Source: Globodera rostochiensis (Eukaryota; Nematoda; Chromadorea; Rhabditida; Heteroderidae). From it: 64,000 nt of DNA. The notes below the pieces were generated by a model. That model did not search any database and was not told the origin of the DNA. It saw only the letters and a list, made by a program, of their open reading frames with translations. Location of the stretch: the NCBI GenBank assembly GCA_018350325.1, contig JAEVLN010000013.1:1240001-1304000 (forward strand), in the 5' to 3' direction. Below, piece by piece: positions 53,570-63,328 of the stretch. The position numbers were made by a program, and so were the translations under genes. Every line of letters begins with the position of its first letter. Within the stretch, counting starts at the first letter, position 1.

Positions 53570-53760
53570 TATGGACATTTTTTGACCCGGCTTGCCGAAT
53601 CCGGACTTTTTGGCGAAAAAGCCAAACTAAATCGGAATCACGCCATTATTGCTTCGGCGGTTTCCGGGCGTTTCATGGTCGCTCAAGATTCCGACAATTA
53701 TTTTACCCACTTCCGAACCCCGAACACGATTCGTACCAAAACTCAAAATTGATTTTTCAA
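53570..53760. repeat. Dispersed repeat, inverted relative to 28,870-29,070
   Basis: Shares GACCCGGCTTGCCGAATCCGG and TCCGACAATTATTT (inverted) with 28,870-29,070, 35,288-35,488 and 43,880-44,070. Present in introns of four family members, here in the opposite orientation, hence an independent insertion or local inversion. Confidence 0.55.
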
Positions 53761-55140
53761 AAAATTCACATTTATTGCCCAAAATCGATTCAAATGCATG
53801 AATGGAAAAATGCGAGATTTATGATAAAAATTAAATAAATAATAATTAAATGAAGGTTTTGACACGACGCCGTTTCTCCCAAATCAATTGCAATCGACGG
53901 GGTTGACCGGCGCATCCAATTTTATTTCGGGCAATTCAGGTTTGTCAAAAAGCGCATCAAAAAAAGGTAAAAGCGCGACTCAGCCCTTAAATTCATCCAC
54001 TATCGGGATTTCCGTCTCGTTAAATTTTTTTTCTGAAATTTCCTTTCCCGAAAATTTTATTTTACCGGTCTTTAATGTGGAGAATGAAAGTGATGAAGAT
54101 TAAAACTTAATTAATTAATGATTAAATTAAAATTTAAAAAAAATCCCTACCGATTTGGGTAAGTAACCCCAACCCCGACCCCGACACTCCCACCGCCGAA
54201 AAACCCCGAACCCGCAATTCTCAACCCCCGACTTCGGGGTGACAACCCCTAATTATAAATGAATTTACATAAAATGGAACATTGCAAAATCTAATACTTT
54301 TGCCCCATTAAATCAATTTTAAAATTAATAAAAAATTCCCGACTTCGATCTCCGATTTTGTAAATGATTTCTTAAAACATTCGATGAGTGTCTATGGAGG
54401 AGTAAACAATTTTAAAGACCTTTAAATTATTTCCGATTAAAAATATTTTTGGACTGAATTAGAATTAACAGGGCAAAAGTTAGAGACCTGGGGTTCGTTA
54501 GGTTTAGGCCTAACCCACCCTGGCTTGGGGGTTAGTAGGCCTAAGTCTGGGATGAATTTTGCCATTTTTATTTTTTCTCAGGGTGAGCAATTTTCCGCAT
54601 TGGAGAGAAATTTTCCGAGAGCAATTTTCCGCTGAGAGCAATTTACCGGCCCCCTCCCAATTTTGTGTGTCAGTCTCATCAAATACCATTTACCAGGCTC
54701 ATCGTCGTATTACGGTGGCGCGATGCCGTATCAGGAAGCCCCAATGCCGGACACATCATCATTTCCAGCATTCCCAAATTATCCGTTCAATCAATCAGCC
54801 CCATTAAACCCATCCACTGACTTTGTGCCATCCCAAACTGAAACGGATTCTTGGGATTGGAGCGGGGGAAATTCGCAAGACAATGAGGGAGATCTTTATT
54901 CCGTGGTCAACACGAGAAAGCCGAGCTCACCGAAAAGCACGTCGAAAAACGGGAAAAACATTTCCAAGCCGCGGAAATAGAATTGTGCACAATGATCCAA
55001 AAGATTCCCGAAGATCATCATTTTCGATTATTCACTGTTCTCAATTGTTATTCTGTTATACTACTTTGTTGCTATTATTGTTTGCCATTTTGAGCTTCAC
55101 TCTGCAAATGTTTGTAATACTTATACTTTCACTTGGATAG

Positions 55141-55859
55141 CCATGGTAAAAAAATCTGAAAACACCGAATACTTTGATTAGCTATAAACTAGAGATCAAA
55201 AATTAAAAAAAGCCCGGCTCGGCACCCTCGGTTTCGGGTCTCAGTAGTCTTGGTCTCGAGTCGTGAAGTAATGTCTCGATATTGAGTTCGCTGCTGTTCA
55301 TTTCGCCTACTAGCTAGTGCTGCACGAGAGTCGGGTACTTCTTCGGCCTTCACATTCTATCATTAACGGAACATTTTTAATGATTTTCAAATATTTTTAA
55401 ATTAAAAAGCCGCATAAAAAAGAATTTTTGAAATAAATTCATCACATCTTCTTGAATTTTTGCTTTTCTTAACAATCGGACACCGCCGACCCCCCTTAAG
55501 ACTAAGAAGGGTCACTGAAGCGAAAAATGACGACTTATCAAACAATATTTTATTAAAATAATTGTTTTTAGTCACATAAAAAAAATTTTTGATTTCGACT
55601 TTCGATTTTCGACGTTTTTTTCCTTTCAATTTTCGATTTCAAACTTTTCAGTTTCGATTTTCGATTTCGACTTTTTTTTTTAACTTTCAACACAGCCCTG
55701 CTATAAACTAAAGATCAAAATTAAAAAAAAGCCCGGCTCGGCACCTTCGGTTTCGTGTCTCAGTAGTCTTGAGAGTACAATTTCAACAACAAAGCACAAA
55801 AGTATCGTTTTACCTACAAGCCCAAAAAGTGCCATTTTGCTTATAAATTAAAAATTTGA
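55141..55859. other. Intergenic with MITE debris
   Basis: 55,190-55,275 is the inverted counterpart of 2,357-2,440. A TAGTGCTGCACGAGAG end lies near 55,316. TTTCGATTTTCGA repeats lie near 55,600-55,670. No gene. Confidence 0.45.
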
Positions 55860-55925
55860 TTTCGAGCACTATGTGCACCGTATTGGCCACACGGGAAGGG
55901 CGGGCAAAATCGGCCGGGCGAAACA
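55860..55925 (+). pseudogene. Motif-VI fragment of a second DEAD-box helicase
   Basis: Reads EHYVHRIGHTGRAGKIGRA, the helicase motif VI, but differs from the 16,823 gene in several residues and at the DNA level. It is a relic of a diverged paralog. No neighbouring exons were found. Confidence 0.65.
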
Positions 55926-56566
55926 AAGTGCGCTACATTGGAAAATGATCTTATCGCCAATCGCATATCGCTATCGCATTTCATGCTATATCGCGCGATA
56001 TTACACCCCTAACGATTGGATTTTTAATTTACAAATAATGTTGTTGCTATTTTTTTAAACACTGCCAATTCCATTTGAAAAATAGTTTAATTTCTCCTAC
56101 ATATGTAACATTTTTCTCGACAGAGATGCTTGTAATACAGTAAATTCGGTAATTTATACATAATCTTGTTAGGTTTCCTGTTTTTAGAATGTTCTGGAGG
56201 GGGGGGGGTCAGCGTAGGCGCCGCCAAATCATGCCAATGCCAAATTAATTGTGAGGGCATGGCACACCCAGGCCAATGCTTTTACGACAGCATTTTTGTC
56301 ATATAATTTTGTCGACTTAAGATGTATAATGGAAATATAATCGATGAGAAGGGCCAAAATCATGCCAATGCCAAATTTGGGCTTTACGCAAATGGCGAAA
56401 GCCACATACTGTAGATGAATTTTGTCGAGATGCTTTTATGGAGTACGACCTGAACCCTGACAGACCGGGCCGAACACAGACTGGGGCATGAGATTAGATA
56501 TTTTTATGAGAGCTCCAAAGACTGAATTAACTTTTTTGTATTTTCGAATTATTGTCCTAATAAATG

Positions 56567-57215
56567 AAGGTTTTGACGTGACGCCGTTTCTCCTAAATCA
56601 ATGCAATCGACGGATTGACCGGCGCACCCAACTTTGTGGGCCCACACCAAACACATCCAATTTTATTACGGGCAACTCGAAAAGGTCATCGAAGAAAGGT
56701 AAAAGCGCATTGAAAAAAAGGAAACACGCATGAGACGGCCCCGGTAGCTCATTTGTCAGTGGAAAATCTGCTTACGGCTTGGGGGGAGGGAGGGGGCGGG
56801 GTATAATTAGAGGGGGGGGGGCTTTAAATGGAGAGAAGGGGGATTACTATTTTTTCAAACCCCCCTCGAGGGGTTTACAGAGGAGGAGGGTGGGGGGGGG
56901 GTCAGAAAGAAGAAATACGGTAAATGTTTATTGATTGTCCGCGGGCAACAGCCCTTCATCCCTGATTTCTTCGATTCCGATCACTTTGTGATCCCTAGTT
57001 AATAAGATTTGATTTGGAATTTTGGAATTTTGTTTTTAGTGCCAGTCTCTCATCAAATATCATTTTATCAGACTCATCCCGCCGGTTTCACAATCCAGCA
57101 AACATCGAGGGATTGAACGGCGCATCCAACTTTGTGGACCCAAGCCCAAGCTTAGTAATAACGCGGATGGGTTAGACCTCAGCCTTAGCCTTGGCGGAAA
57201 CTTTAAGAAAAGTAA
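56567..57215 (+). pseudogene. Degenerate cassettes of the NQSQST family
   Basis: A cassette begins after GAAG at 56,567 (FDVTPFLLNQ) but is frameshifted before GLTGAPNFVGP. A second block near 57,110-57,215 (NGASNFVDPSP-like, then LDLSLSLGGN in another frame) matches the segment after the tandem array at 60,056-60,120. G-rich DNA (56,780-56,910) lies between. Confidence 0.45.
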
Positions 57216-57914
57216 ACATTGATGGGGATGAATGTTTCCTGCCCCGTCTCTGGAGGCAACAGTCGAGCAACAACCCCATCAAATCGCTGGTGGCATTAAC
57301 GGAGGACAAATTTGACAAATAGGGCACTTTTTGGCACTTTTATTCCCATCATAATTAAATCAAAATTTGTAGGCGATTTTGAGCATATTATGAGCCTTAT
57401 TTTATATTCTTCGCCTCTTTTCACAAAATTATACATATAATTGGGGCATTAATGATTTTTGTAATGGTTTTTCCCCCAAAAATCGATTTTAACCAAAGAA
57501 TTTTATTTTTCGACTGTTTCTCCATCTTTATTCTCTGTTTCTGTTGTTGATTATTGCCATTAAAGTTAAAGTGTCCAGCGTTGAAGGGGGCAGAATTTGT
57601 GATACTTGAGAGTTGGTCTCGAGCCTCGGAGTAAAGTCTCGATTTTTTTTGTTGTAACGAGACGACATTAAAATTTTCTCTTTTATTTTTCACCTAAACA
57701 AAAAAACGATCAGCTTTGATGCGAAAACTTTTAACAACATTAAACTCAATATAGAATCCAGCAGAAGCAAATCTGCATATCCAAATTTTTGAGTGTTTTT
57801 GCATAAACAGACTAAATGGCACTCGTAGAACTATTTCCGAAGGCCGAACATAACATTTTTGTAGTTTGTCCAAGCGTTTAGCTTTTGCTTGAAGATAGCT
57901 TCTGCACAATGTAT

Positions 57915-58232
57915 GCTTTTGCTTCTACGACAGCATTTTTGTCATATAATTTTGTCAACGTAAGAATAATTGAAATATAATATGTACAATAATCGATGAG
58001 AAGTGTCAAAATCATGCCCAATGCCGAAAATTTGGTCTTTATGCAAATGCAAAAAATTTGGGTTTGACGCAAATGCCAACCAACAATTGCCTCGCATCGC
58101 CTTCACTCTATTGTTTATAATGCTATTTCTAAGGCTTATCCATCATCCTTCGATAAAATCACATTCTAAGCCAACGATTGAAAGCCGTATAAAAGCGGTG
58201 GACAATGCAGCAAAAGCATCATTTAAACCTTA
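57915..58232 (+). repeat. Partial copy of the ATGCCA-box repeat
   Basis: Same order as 52,255-52,638 with fewer tandem blocks, ending GCATCATTTAAACC. It is followed by the GGTCGGGG repeat (58,258-58,405), an arrangement inverted relative to 46,198-46,730. Confidence 0.6.
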
Positions 58233-58962
58233 TTGTTCTTTTCTTTATTTTTATTAGTAGGTTTAAGCCCCGACCCCCGAGCCCCAAAAGGGGGTCCTCC
58301 CCGAACCCGATCCCGAGATGGCCAACCCCGGTCTCCGCGACCCCGTCCCGACCTTTTTTTGGGTCGGGGATCGGGGGTGAACAAACACCCCTAAAGATCG
58401 GACTTTTTTTGTGAATGATAAGTACTTTCAAAAATATAATTATAAGCAAATTCCATTATTAAATGGGGCCCCCATATGTGCTCCATCCCTATGGGCCCAT
58501 AAAATCGGGTAATAACCATCGTTATTCCCTCCATGCCCCCTGCGGGCCATAATATGTCAAAAGCTTCTTTGTGGCCATACTGCTGATAGCCTTCTGCTTA
58601 ATGCAGCAGCCTTAGAACTATTTCCGGAGGCCGAACAATCGCAAATTTGCAATCAAATGACGTCATTGTCTGAAAATTATTTTTGTCCTTTTATTACAAC
58701 ACTTGGGGCAATAATTATGTAGCTTCCGCTAATTATTTCAGTATTTCTTGTAGAAAATTTTAAATTTTAATAATTTTTATTATAAAAAACGATGGCTTAG
58801 GCATTATGACAAAGAAAGTGAAGGCAACGTGAGGCAATTGTTGGGTTGGCATTTACATAAAGCCCAATTTTGGCATTGGCATAAATTAGTAATACGTAGG
58901 GCCCGGATTTATGTTGTTAAAAATCTCCAAATAGTTTGGTTTATAGTTGCTTTAGTCTGTCG

Positions 58963-60055
58963 AATCGCAATCGACGGCAAGGCCCGACGCACCCAACTTT
59001 GGCACAAATCAATCGCAATCGACGGCAAGGCCCGGCGCACCCAACTTTGGCACAATCAATCGCAATCGACGGCAAGGCCCGGCGCACCCAACTTTGGCAC
59101 AAATCAATCGCAATCGACGGCAAGGCCCGGCGCACCCAACTTTGGCACAAATCAATCGCAATCGACGGCAAGGCCCGACGCAGCCAACTTTGGCACAAAT
59201 CAATCTCAAGCGACGGCATTGCCCGGCGCACCCAACTTTGGCACAAATCAATCGCAATCGACGGCATTGCCCGGCGCACCCAACTTTGGCACAAATCAAT
59301 CGCAATCGACGGCAAGGCCCGACACATCCAACTTTGGCACAAATCAATCGCAATCGACGGCATTGCCCGGCTCATTTAACTTTGGCACAAATCAATCGCA
59401 ATCGACGGCATTGCCCGGCGCACCCAACTTTGGCACAAATCAATCGCAATCGACGGCAAGGCCCGACACATCCAACTTTGGCACAAATCAATCGCAATCG
59501 ACGGCATTGCCCGGCGCACCCAACTTTGGCACAAATCAATCGCAATCGACGGCAAGGCCCGGCGCACGCAACTTTGGCACAAATCAATCGCAATCGACGG
59601 CATTGCCCGGCGCACCCAACTTTGGCACAAATCAATCGCAATCGACGGCAAGGCCCGACACATCCAACTTTGGCACAAATCAATCGCAATCGACGGCATT
59701 GCCCGGCGCACCCAACTTTGGCACAAATCAATCGCAATCGACGGCAAGGCCCGACGCACCCAACTTTGGCACAAATCAATCGCAATCGACGGCATTGCCC
59801 GGCTCATTTAACTTTGGCACAAATAAATCGCAATCGACGGCAAGGCCCGGCGCACGCAACTTTGGCACAAATCAATCGCAATCGACGGCATTGCCCGGCG
59901 CACCCAACTTTGGCACAAATCAATCGCAATCGACGGCAAGGCCCGACGCATCCAACTTTGGCACAAATCAATCGCAATCGACGGCAAGGCCCGACGCACC
60001 CAACTTTGGCACAAATCAATCGCAATGGACGGCATTGCCCGCTGCGTCCAACTTT
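58963..60055 (+). repeat. 48-bp coding tandem repeat, about 23 units
   Basis: Each unit encodes 16 residues, GTNQSQSTA-L/R-P-G/D-xx-NF. Units alternate between ALPGAPNF and ARPD(T/A)SNF types, and rarer variants (ALPGSFNF, ARPGARNF) recur about 6-9 units apart, so blocks of several units were copied together. A missing A near 59,053 puts the first two units in another frame. Confidence 0.95.
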
Positions 60056-60280
60056 GAGGGCCCCAGCAGAAGTAATAACGCGGACAAAGAGTTGGACTTC
60101 ACCCTTAGCCTTGGCGGAAACTCTAAGCAAAACAAAGCAATCGCGGAAAAGAAAATATTTGGGATGAATGTTTCTTGGATTTTCATCTGTTTCTGCCTAT
60201 CATCGAAATTGTTGATTATTGCTATTAAAGTTAAAGTGTCCAGCGTTGGAGGGCAGAAATTATTTCGAGTCTTGGAGTAA
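59054..60280 (+). CDS. Repeat-array member of the NQSQST family (5' end missing)
   Basis: An open frame runs through 21 repeats and continues EGPSRSNNADKELDFTLSLG, then a hydrophobic stretch (MNVSWIFICFCLSSKLLII), with a stop at 60,280. The repeat NQSQST...NF is the same motif as NQSQSTGLTGxSNF in the cassette exons, and the region after the array resembles the remnant at 57,150. No signal-peptide exon or clear acceptor lies upstream; the sequence just before the array is dispersed repeat. It may be one exon of a gene whose other exons are lost, or a pseudogene. If expressed it would be a low-complexity Asn/Gln/Ser/Thr-rich protein. Confidence 0.45.
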   Translation, partial: NQSQSTARPGAPNFGTNQSQSTARPGAPNFGTNQSQSTARPDAANFGTNQSQATALPGAPNFGTNQSQSTALPGAPNFGTNQSQSTARPDTSNFGTNQSQSTALPGSFNFGTNQSQSTALPGAPNFGTNQSQSTARPDTSNFGTNQSQSTALPGAPNFGTNQSQSTARPGARNFGTNQSQSTALPGAPNFGTNQSQSTARPDTSNFGTNQSQSTALPGAPNFGTNQSQSTARPDAPNFGTNQSQSTALPGSFNFGTNKSQSTARPGARNFGTNQSQSTALPGAPNFGTNQSQSTARPDASNFGTNQSQSTARPDAPNFGTNQSQWTALPAASNFEGPSRSNNADKELDFTLSLGGNSKQNKAIAEKKIFGMNVSWIFICFCLSSKLLIIAIKVKVSSVGGQKLFRVLE

Positions 60281-60959
60281 AGTCTTGGTCTTGAGTCTTG
60301 GAGTAAAGTTGCTTTTGAGTCTCGAGTCTCGGTGTCATTTCTCGGTCTCGACTCTCGAGTCTCGGTAAATTTTTGGTCTCGTTCATATTTCTAACATAAT
60401 AAAATATAACGCAATGTGAATGCTAATATTTTCAATGTTAAAACATTTCCACATTTTGTCTTCTAGCGATGGTGAACGTTTGAGGCGAATCTAACGTCAC
60501 AAACAAAAGTTAAACGATGCGAAGTGCTTTTCGATTTTTACTAGAAGGAATTTTTTAACGAAAATGAGAATCAAAAAGTTAAATTTTTAAAATTTCTAAA
60601 CTATTTTGGCCAAAATAGTTAGTCAGTTTATGTAGAAAAACCTTACATCTATCTTTATTAATTTTGCTCCTACTGTTGTACATATAATATTTTTCACATG
60701 TTTTGAAAGATTTTAGGGGTGCATTTTTGAAAATTTTAAAAAAGTCGACTCAATATAGAATCCAGCAGAAGCAAATCTGCATAAATGGAGGTAACAGACT
60801 AAATGGCACTCGCCATTTCTGTTCGAAGTAAGGCAACAACGACAAAAAGAAAAATTCTTTTTTCGTTTCGTCGAATGAAAATTTTACGAAAAAAATCGAA
60901 AAATTTACGCCCTTAAAGATTAGATTTTTGGAGATCATTTTATTTATGGGGGATTAATC

Positions 60960-61075
60960 TCCTTTGATGTTTAATTCCTCCAATAAACATTTTTCATGAT
61001 GCGTGCGTGCATTACTTAGCTTAACAACAGCTTCAGAGTGGGTTTTAGAAAGTCTGAATTTTTGTTTCCTCCATT
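60960..61075 (+). pseudogene. Exon-1 relic of the secreted family
   Basis: CCTCCAATAAACATTTTTCA then ATGATGCGTGCGTGCATTAC repeats the start region of the family (acceptor plus MRALL) with the AG lost, a 4-bp duplication and a stop soon after. Confidence 0.5.
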
Positions 61076-61465
61076 TCTTACACTACAAACTTCACACATT
61101 TTTTTCTTTACCAAACCCCAATCTTTGCCGCCATCTTCTCACCCCGAGAAAAAGGACAAATCGTAAAAAACAGACATATCGCAACCTTGCTGTATCCAGA
61201 CAGTTTTGAACCGGTGTTTTTCCTGTACCTGTACTTTTTACAGGTACGGGTACAGCAGACCGGCATTCCGAGGTACAAAGCACAGACACGGGTACAGGGT
61301 TTTTTTAAAAGTCCGAACTCTACAAATATATTCAAATGCGAACTGAAGTTTGAATCGAGAACTGGAAGAAGACCAAACAATCAAAGCCGAAAAGGAAATA
61401 AAAATCGTTTCACTGTGCGCCAGATGATTGTGCCGTGCCATTCATTCTCATCATACAACAGCTAT

Positions 61466-62271
61466 TTACTTTGGTGGGTTTTGGTAGATCGAATAAAGTG
61501 TTCCATCGTAAGGATTCGGTGGTTCTATACCGAATGCTTTTGCAAAGTTTTGAATTACACTGGCTTCGTATGGAATTGATGATCCTGGGTTGCCCGATGC
61601 TTGGAAATTCGACGTGCCACCGCCAGCTTCCTGAACCGTGAAAAAAGATTAGTTCTCAAAAACTGACTTTTACAAATAAGCACTTTTAAGAATTCTTGAA
61701 ATACACTGGCTTCGTTTGGAATTGATGATCCTGGGTTGCCCGAGGCCGATGCTTCAAAATTCGGCGTGCCACCGCCATCTTCCTGAACCGTGAAAAAAGA
61801 GTCAAGATTAGTACTCAAGAACTAACTTTTACAAATAAACACTCTTTATGCCGTTAAAAGAACTGTAAAAACTGTTATATTAGGGTTGGCCCGTGTCCCT
61901 GAACCCCGACTTTTTAGAATTTTTCGAGGTTTTTGCTGGGAAAACCCCCGTTCCGACTTTTTTAGTCGGGGACGAAAACCCCGACTTTTTCCGCCTCCGA
62001 GGGGTCGGGGACCAACCCTATATTATAATTTAGCAATTACCCTCATTTTCTTCACGTATCTCTGCAGCGTACGTGTGCACATTTCGAGTTTTATATTATT
62101 CAACTTTTGTAACAAATCGTCCACCGCAAATAATGTGTTTTTACGAAAATCATAATTCTCTTTAACCAAATCCATAGCCTCCTTATTATTTATGAGATCT
62201 TCATAACTAATGCAGTAACTGTTTTTCAGAATGCAACTGAATGCCAGAGTTAACAAAAGTAATGCACGCAT
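61466..62271 (-). CDS. Secreted NQSQST-family protein, short form, 164 aa
   Basis: The exons are 62271-62041, 61782-61684 and 61630-61466 (TAA), all phase 0. A signal peptide (MRALLLLTLAFSCIL...YC) is followed by the helical module (AMDLVKENYDF, LLQKLNNIKLEM, TLQRYVKKM). Two successive copies of the same exon follow: EDGGGTPNFEASASGNPGSS and EAGGGTSNFQASGNPGSS. The end reads NPYDGTLYSIYQNPPK-stop. The long genes lack this ending: in the 22,594 gene the matching DNA is shifted by one base and falls in an intron. No proline/asparagine cassettes follow, so this is a compact version of the family. Exon 1 is closest to the 22,594 gene, and the upstream regions also match. Confidence 0.75.
61881..62020. 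mobile_element. Small hAT-like MITE (140 bp) in intron 1 of the short-form gene
   Basis: The ends TAGGGTTGGCCC and GGGGACCAACCCTA are inverted repeats, with CCCCGACTTTTT-rich interior. Target copies are only about 6 of 8 identical. The 22,594 gene shows the intron without it near 22,840. Confidence 0.6.
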
Positions 62272-63125
62272 CTGAAAAATGTTTATTGGATAAATAAAAA
62301 TTTTATTTTATTTTATAGATAAAATGATGTTCGACTTTATTTAAAAAAATGTAAAATAATTTTAAAACTTATTTAAAAACCACAGCACCACCACCGTGAT
62401 TGGCGTTAGCACCCCTATATTATCCCCAATAAAATAAAAATTTTCCCAAATAAAATCTTATCTTATAAAATTTTGATCAAATAAAATGTTAATGCACGCA
62501 TCCCGAAAAATGATATAAATTATAATATTCTCCCAAATTTTTATATTCAATTTTCGCTTGAGTTATTGGTCGAAAATGGATCATGATGCAATTTTTTTTG
62601 AAAAAAAATATGCCAAATGGATGGTTTTGCAAACTTTAGGGGTCATAATAGTCTTTTCCGACAAAAAAAATTTGCATATTCGTGCTCAGCTCATCGAGGT
62701 GGAACTATACTATATTCTGTAAAAATTAAAGATCAATCATATTTCTAAACCAACAACAATTTGGGGTTGGAGTGAAGAAATTTATGAAGAATACAGTATT
62801 AAGAATTCTGCTCATTTTTGAACTTTTTTAGGTCACTGGAGGGCGCGCGCGTGTGTGCCGGAGCCCGGAATCGCGCCCTACTTACTGGCCGCCGTAGTCG
62901 GGTGTGCGGTACTTTGGCCAGTATTTTTCACTTTTAAAAATATTGTGAATTTTTGGAGCTTTTTATCAAAAATTTGAAGATTTTAACGATATTTGTTAAG
63001 AAAATTGATCAAAAAATTAGGAATGAATGAAACAACCTGAATATTTTTATTAAATCGTAACAACTCTAAAACTTTTAATTTAAATAAGATAAAAACACTC
63101 ACTTTTTCTCTTACCCAAAACGAGC
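62272..63125. other. Upstream region shared with the 22,594 gene (inverted)
   Basis: 62,280-62,600 and 62,960-63,125 are inverted counterparts of 22,230-22,590 and 22,075-22,215. The middle part (62,620-62,950) has no counterpart there. No gene seen. Confidence 0.6.
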
Positions 63126-63328
63126 CCTGCTTTAACGCGATAGGTTTAAATGATGCTTTTGCTGCATTTTCCACCCTTTTCTATACGGCTTTCAATCGAT
63201 GGCTTAAGCATTATGACAAAGAGAGTGAAGCAATGCAAGACAATTGTTGTGTTGGCATTTACGTCAAGTCCAATTTTGGCATTGGCATAAATTAGTAATA
63301 AGTAGGGCCCGGATTTATAGTTGCTAAT
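63126..63328 (-). promoter_or_regulatory. Dispersed repeat with three ATGCCA boxes, upstream of the 62,271 gene
   Basis: TGGCAT (ATGCCA on the gene's strand) at 63253-63258, 63277-63282 and 63283-63288, about 980-1,020 bp upstream of the start. Same spacing of boxes as at 21,843-21,878. Confidence 0.5.

Larger units (their letters stand above)
52755..54980 (+). pseudogene. NQSQST-family gene lacking its signal-peptide exon
   Basis: The 3' half of exon 1 remains (ELLKKLEDIGYKM to YLTTIE, ending 52834). Then come a short exon-2 remnant (53304-53342, EDDGG), an exon-3 piece (ELAEAHQKLLLRLHQ, ending 53467), a cassette 53856-53966 (FDTTPFLPNQLQSTGLTGAS), and an intact last exon 54697-54980 (SSSYYGGAMPYQEAP, FNQSAPLNPSTDF, WDWSGGNSQDNEG, ending ISKPRK-stop). 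The start of exon 1 is replaced by unrelated sequence, so a secreted product is unlikely unless another first exon is used. Confidence 0.55.

Noticed and set aside
58941..60035. Long open frames on the minus strand and other plus frames across the 48-bp array
   Set aside because: A stop-free unit whose length is a multiple of three stays open in any frame. Only the plus frame with NQSQST matches the rest of the family and continues beyond the array.
51511..60055. CRISPR-like arrays
   Set aside because: The tandem units are contiguous without unique spacers, and the genome is eukaryotic with spliced genes.
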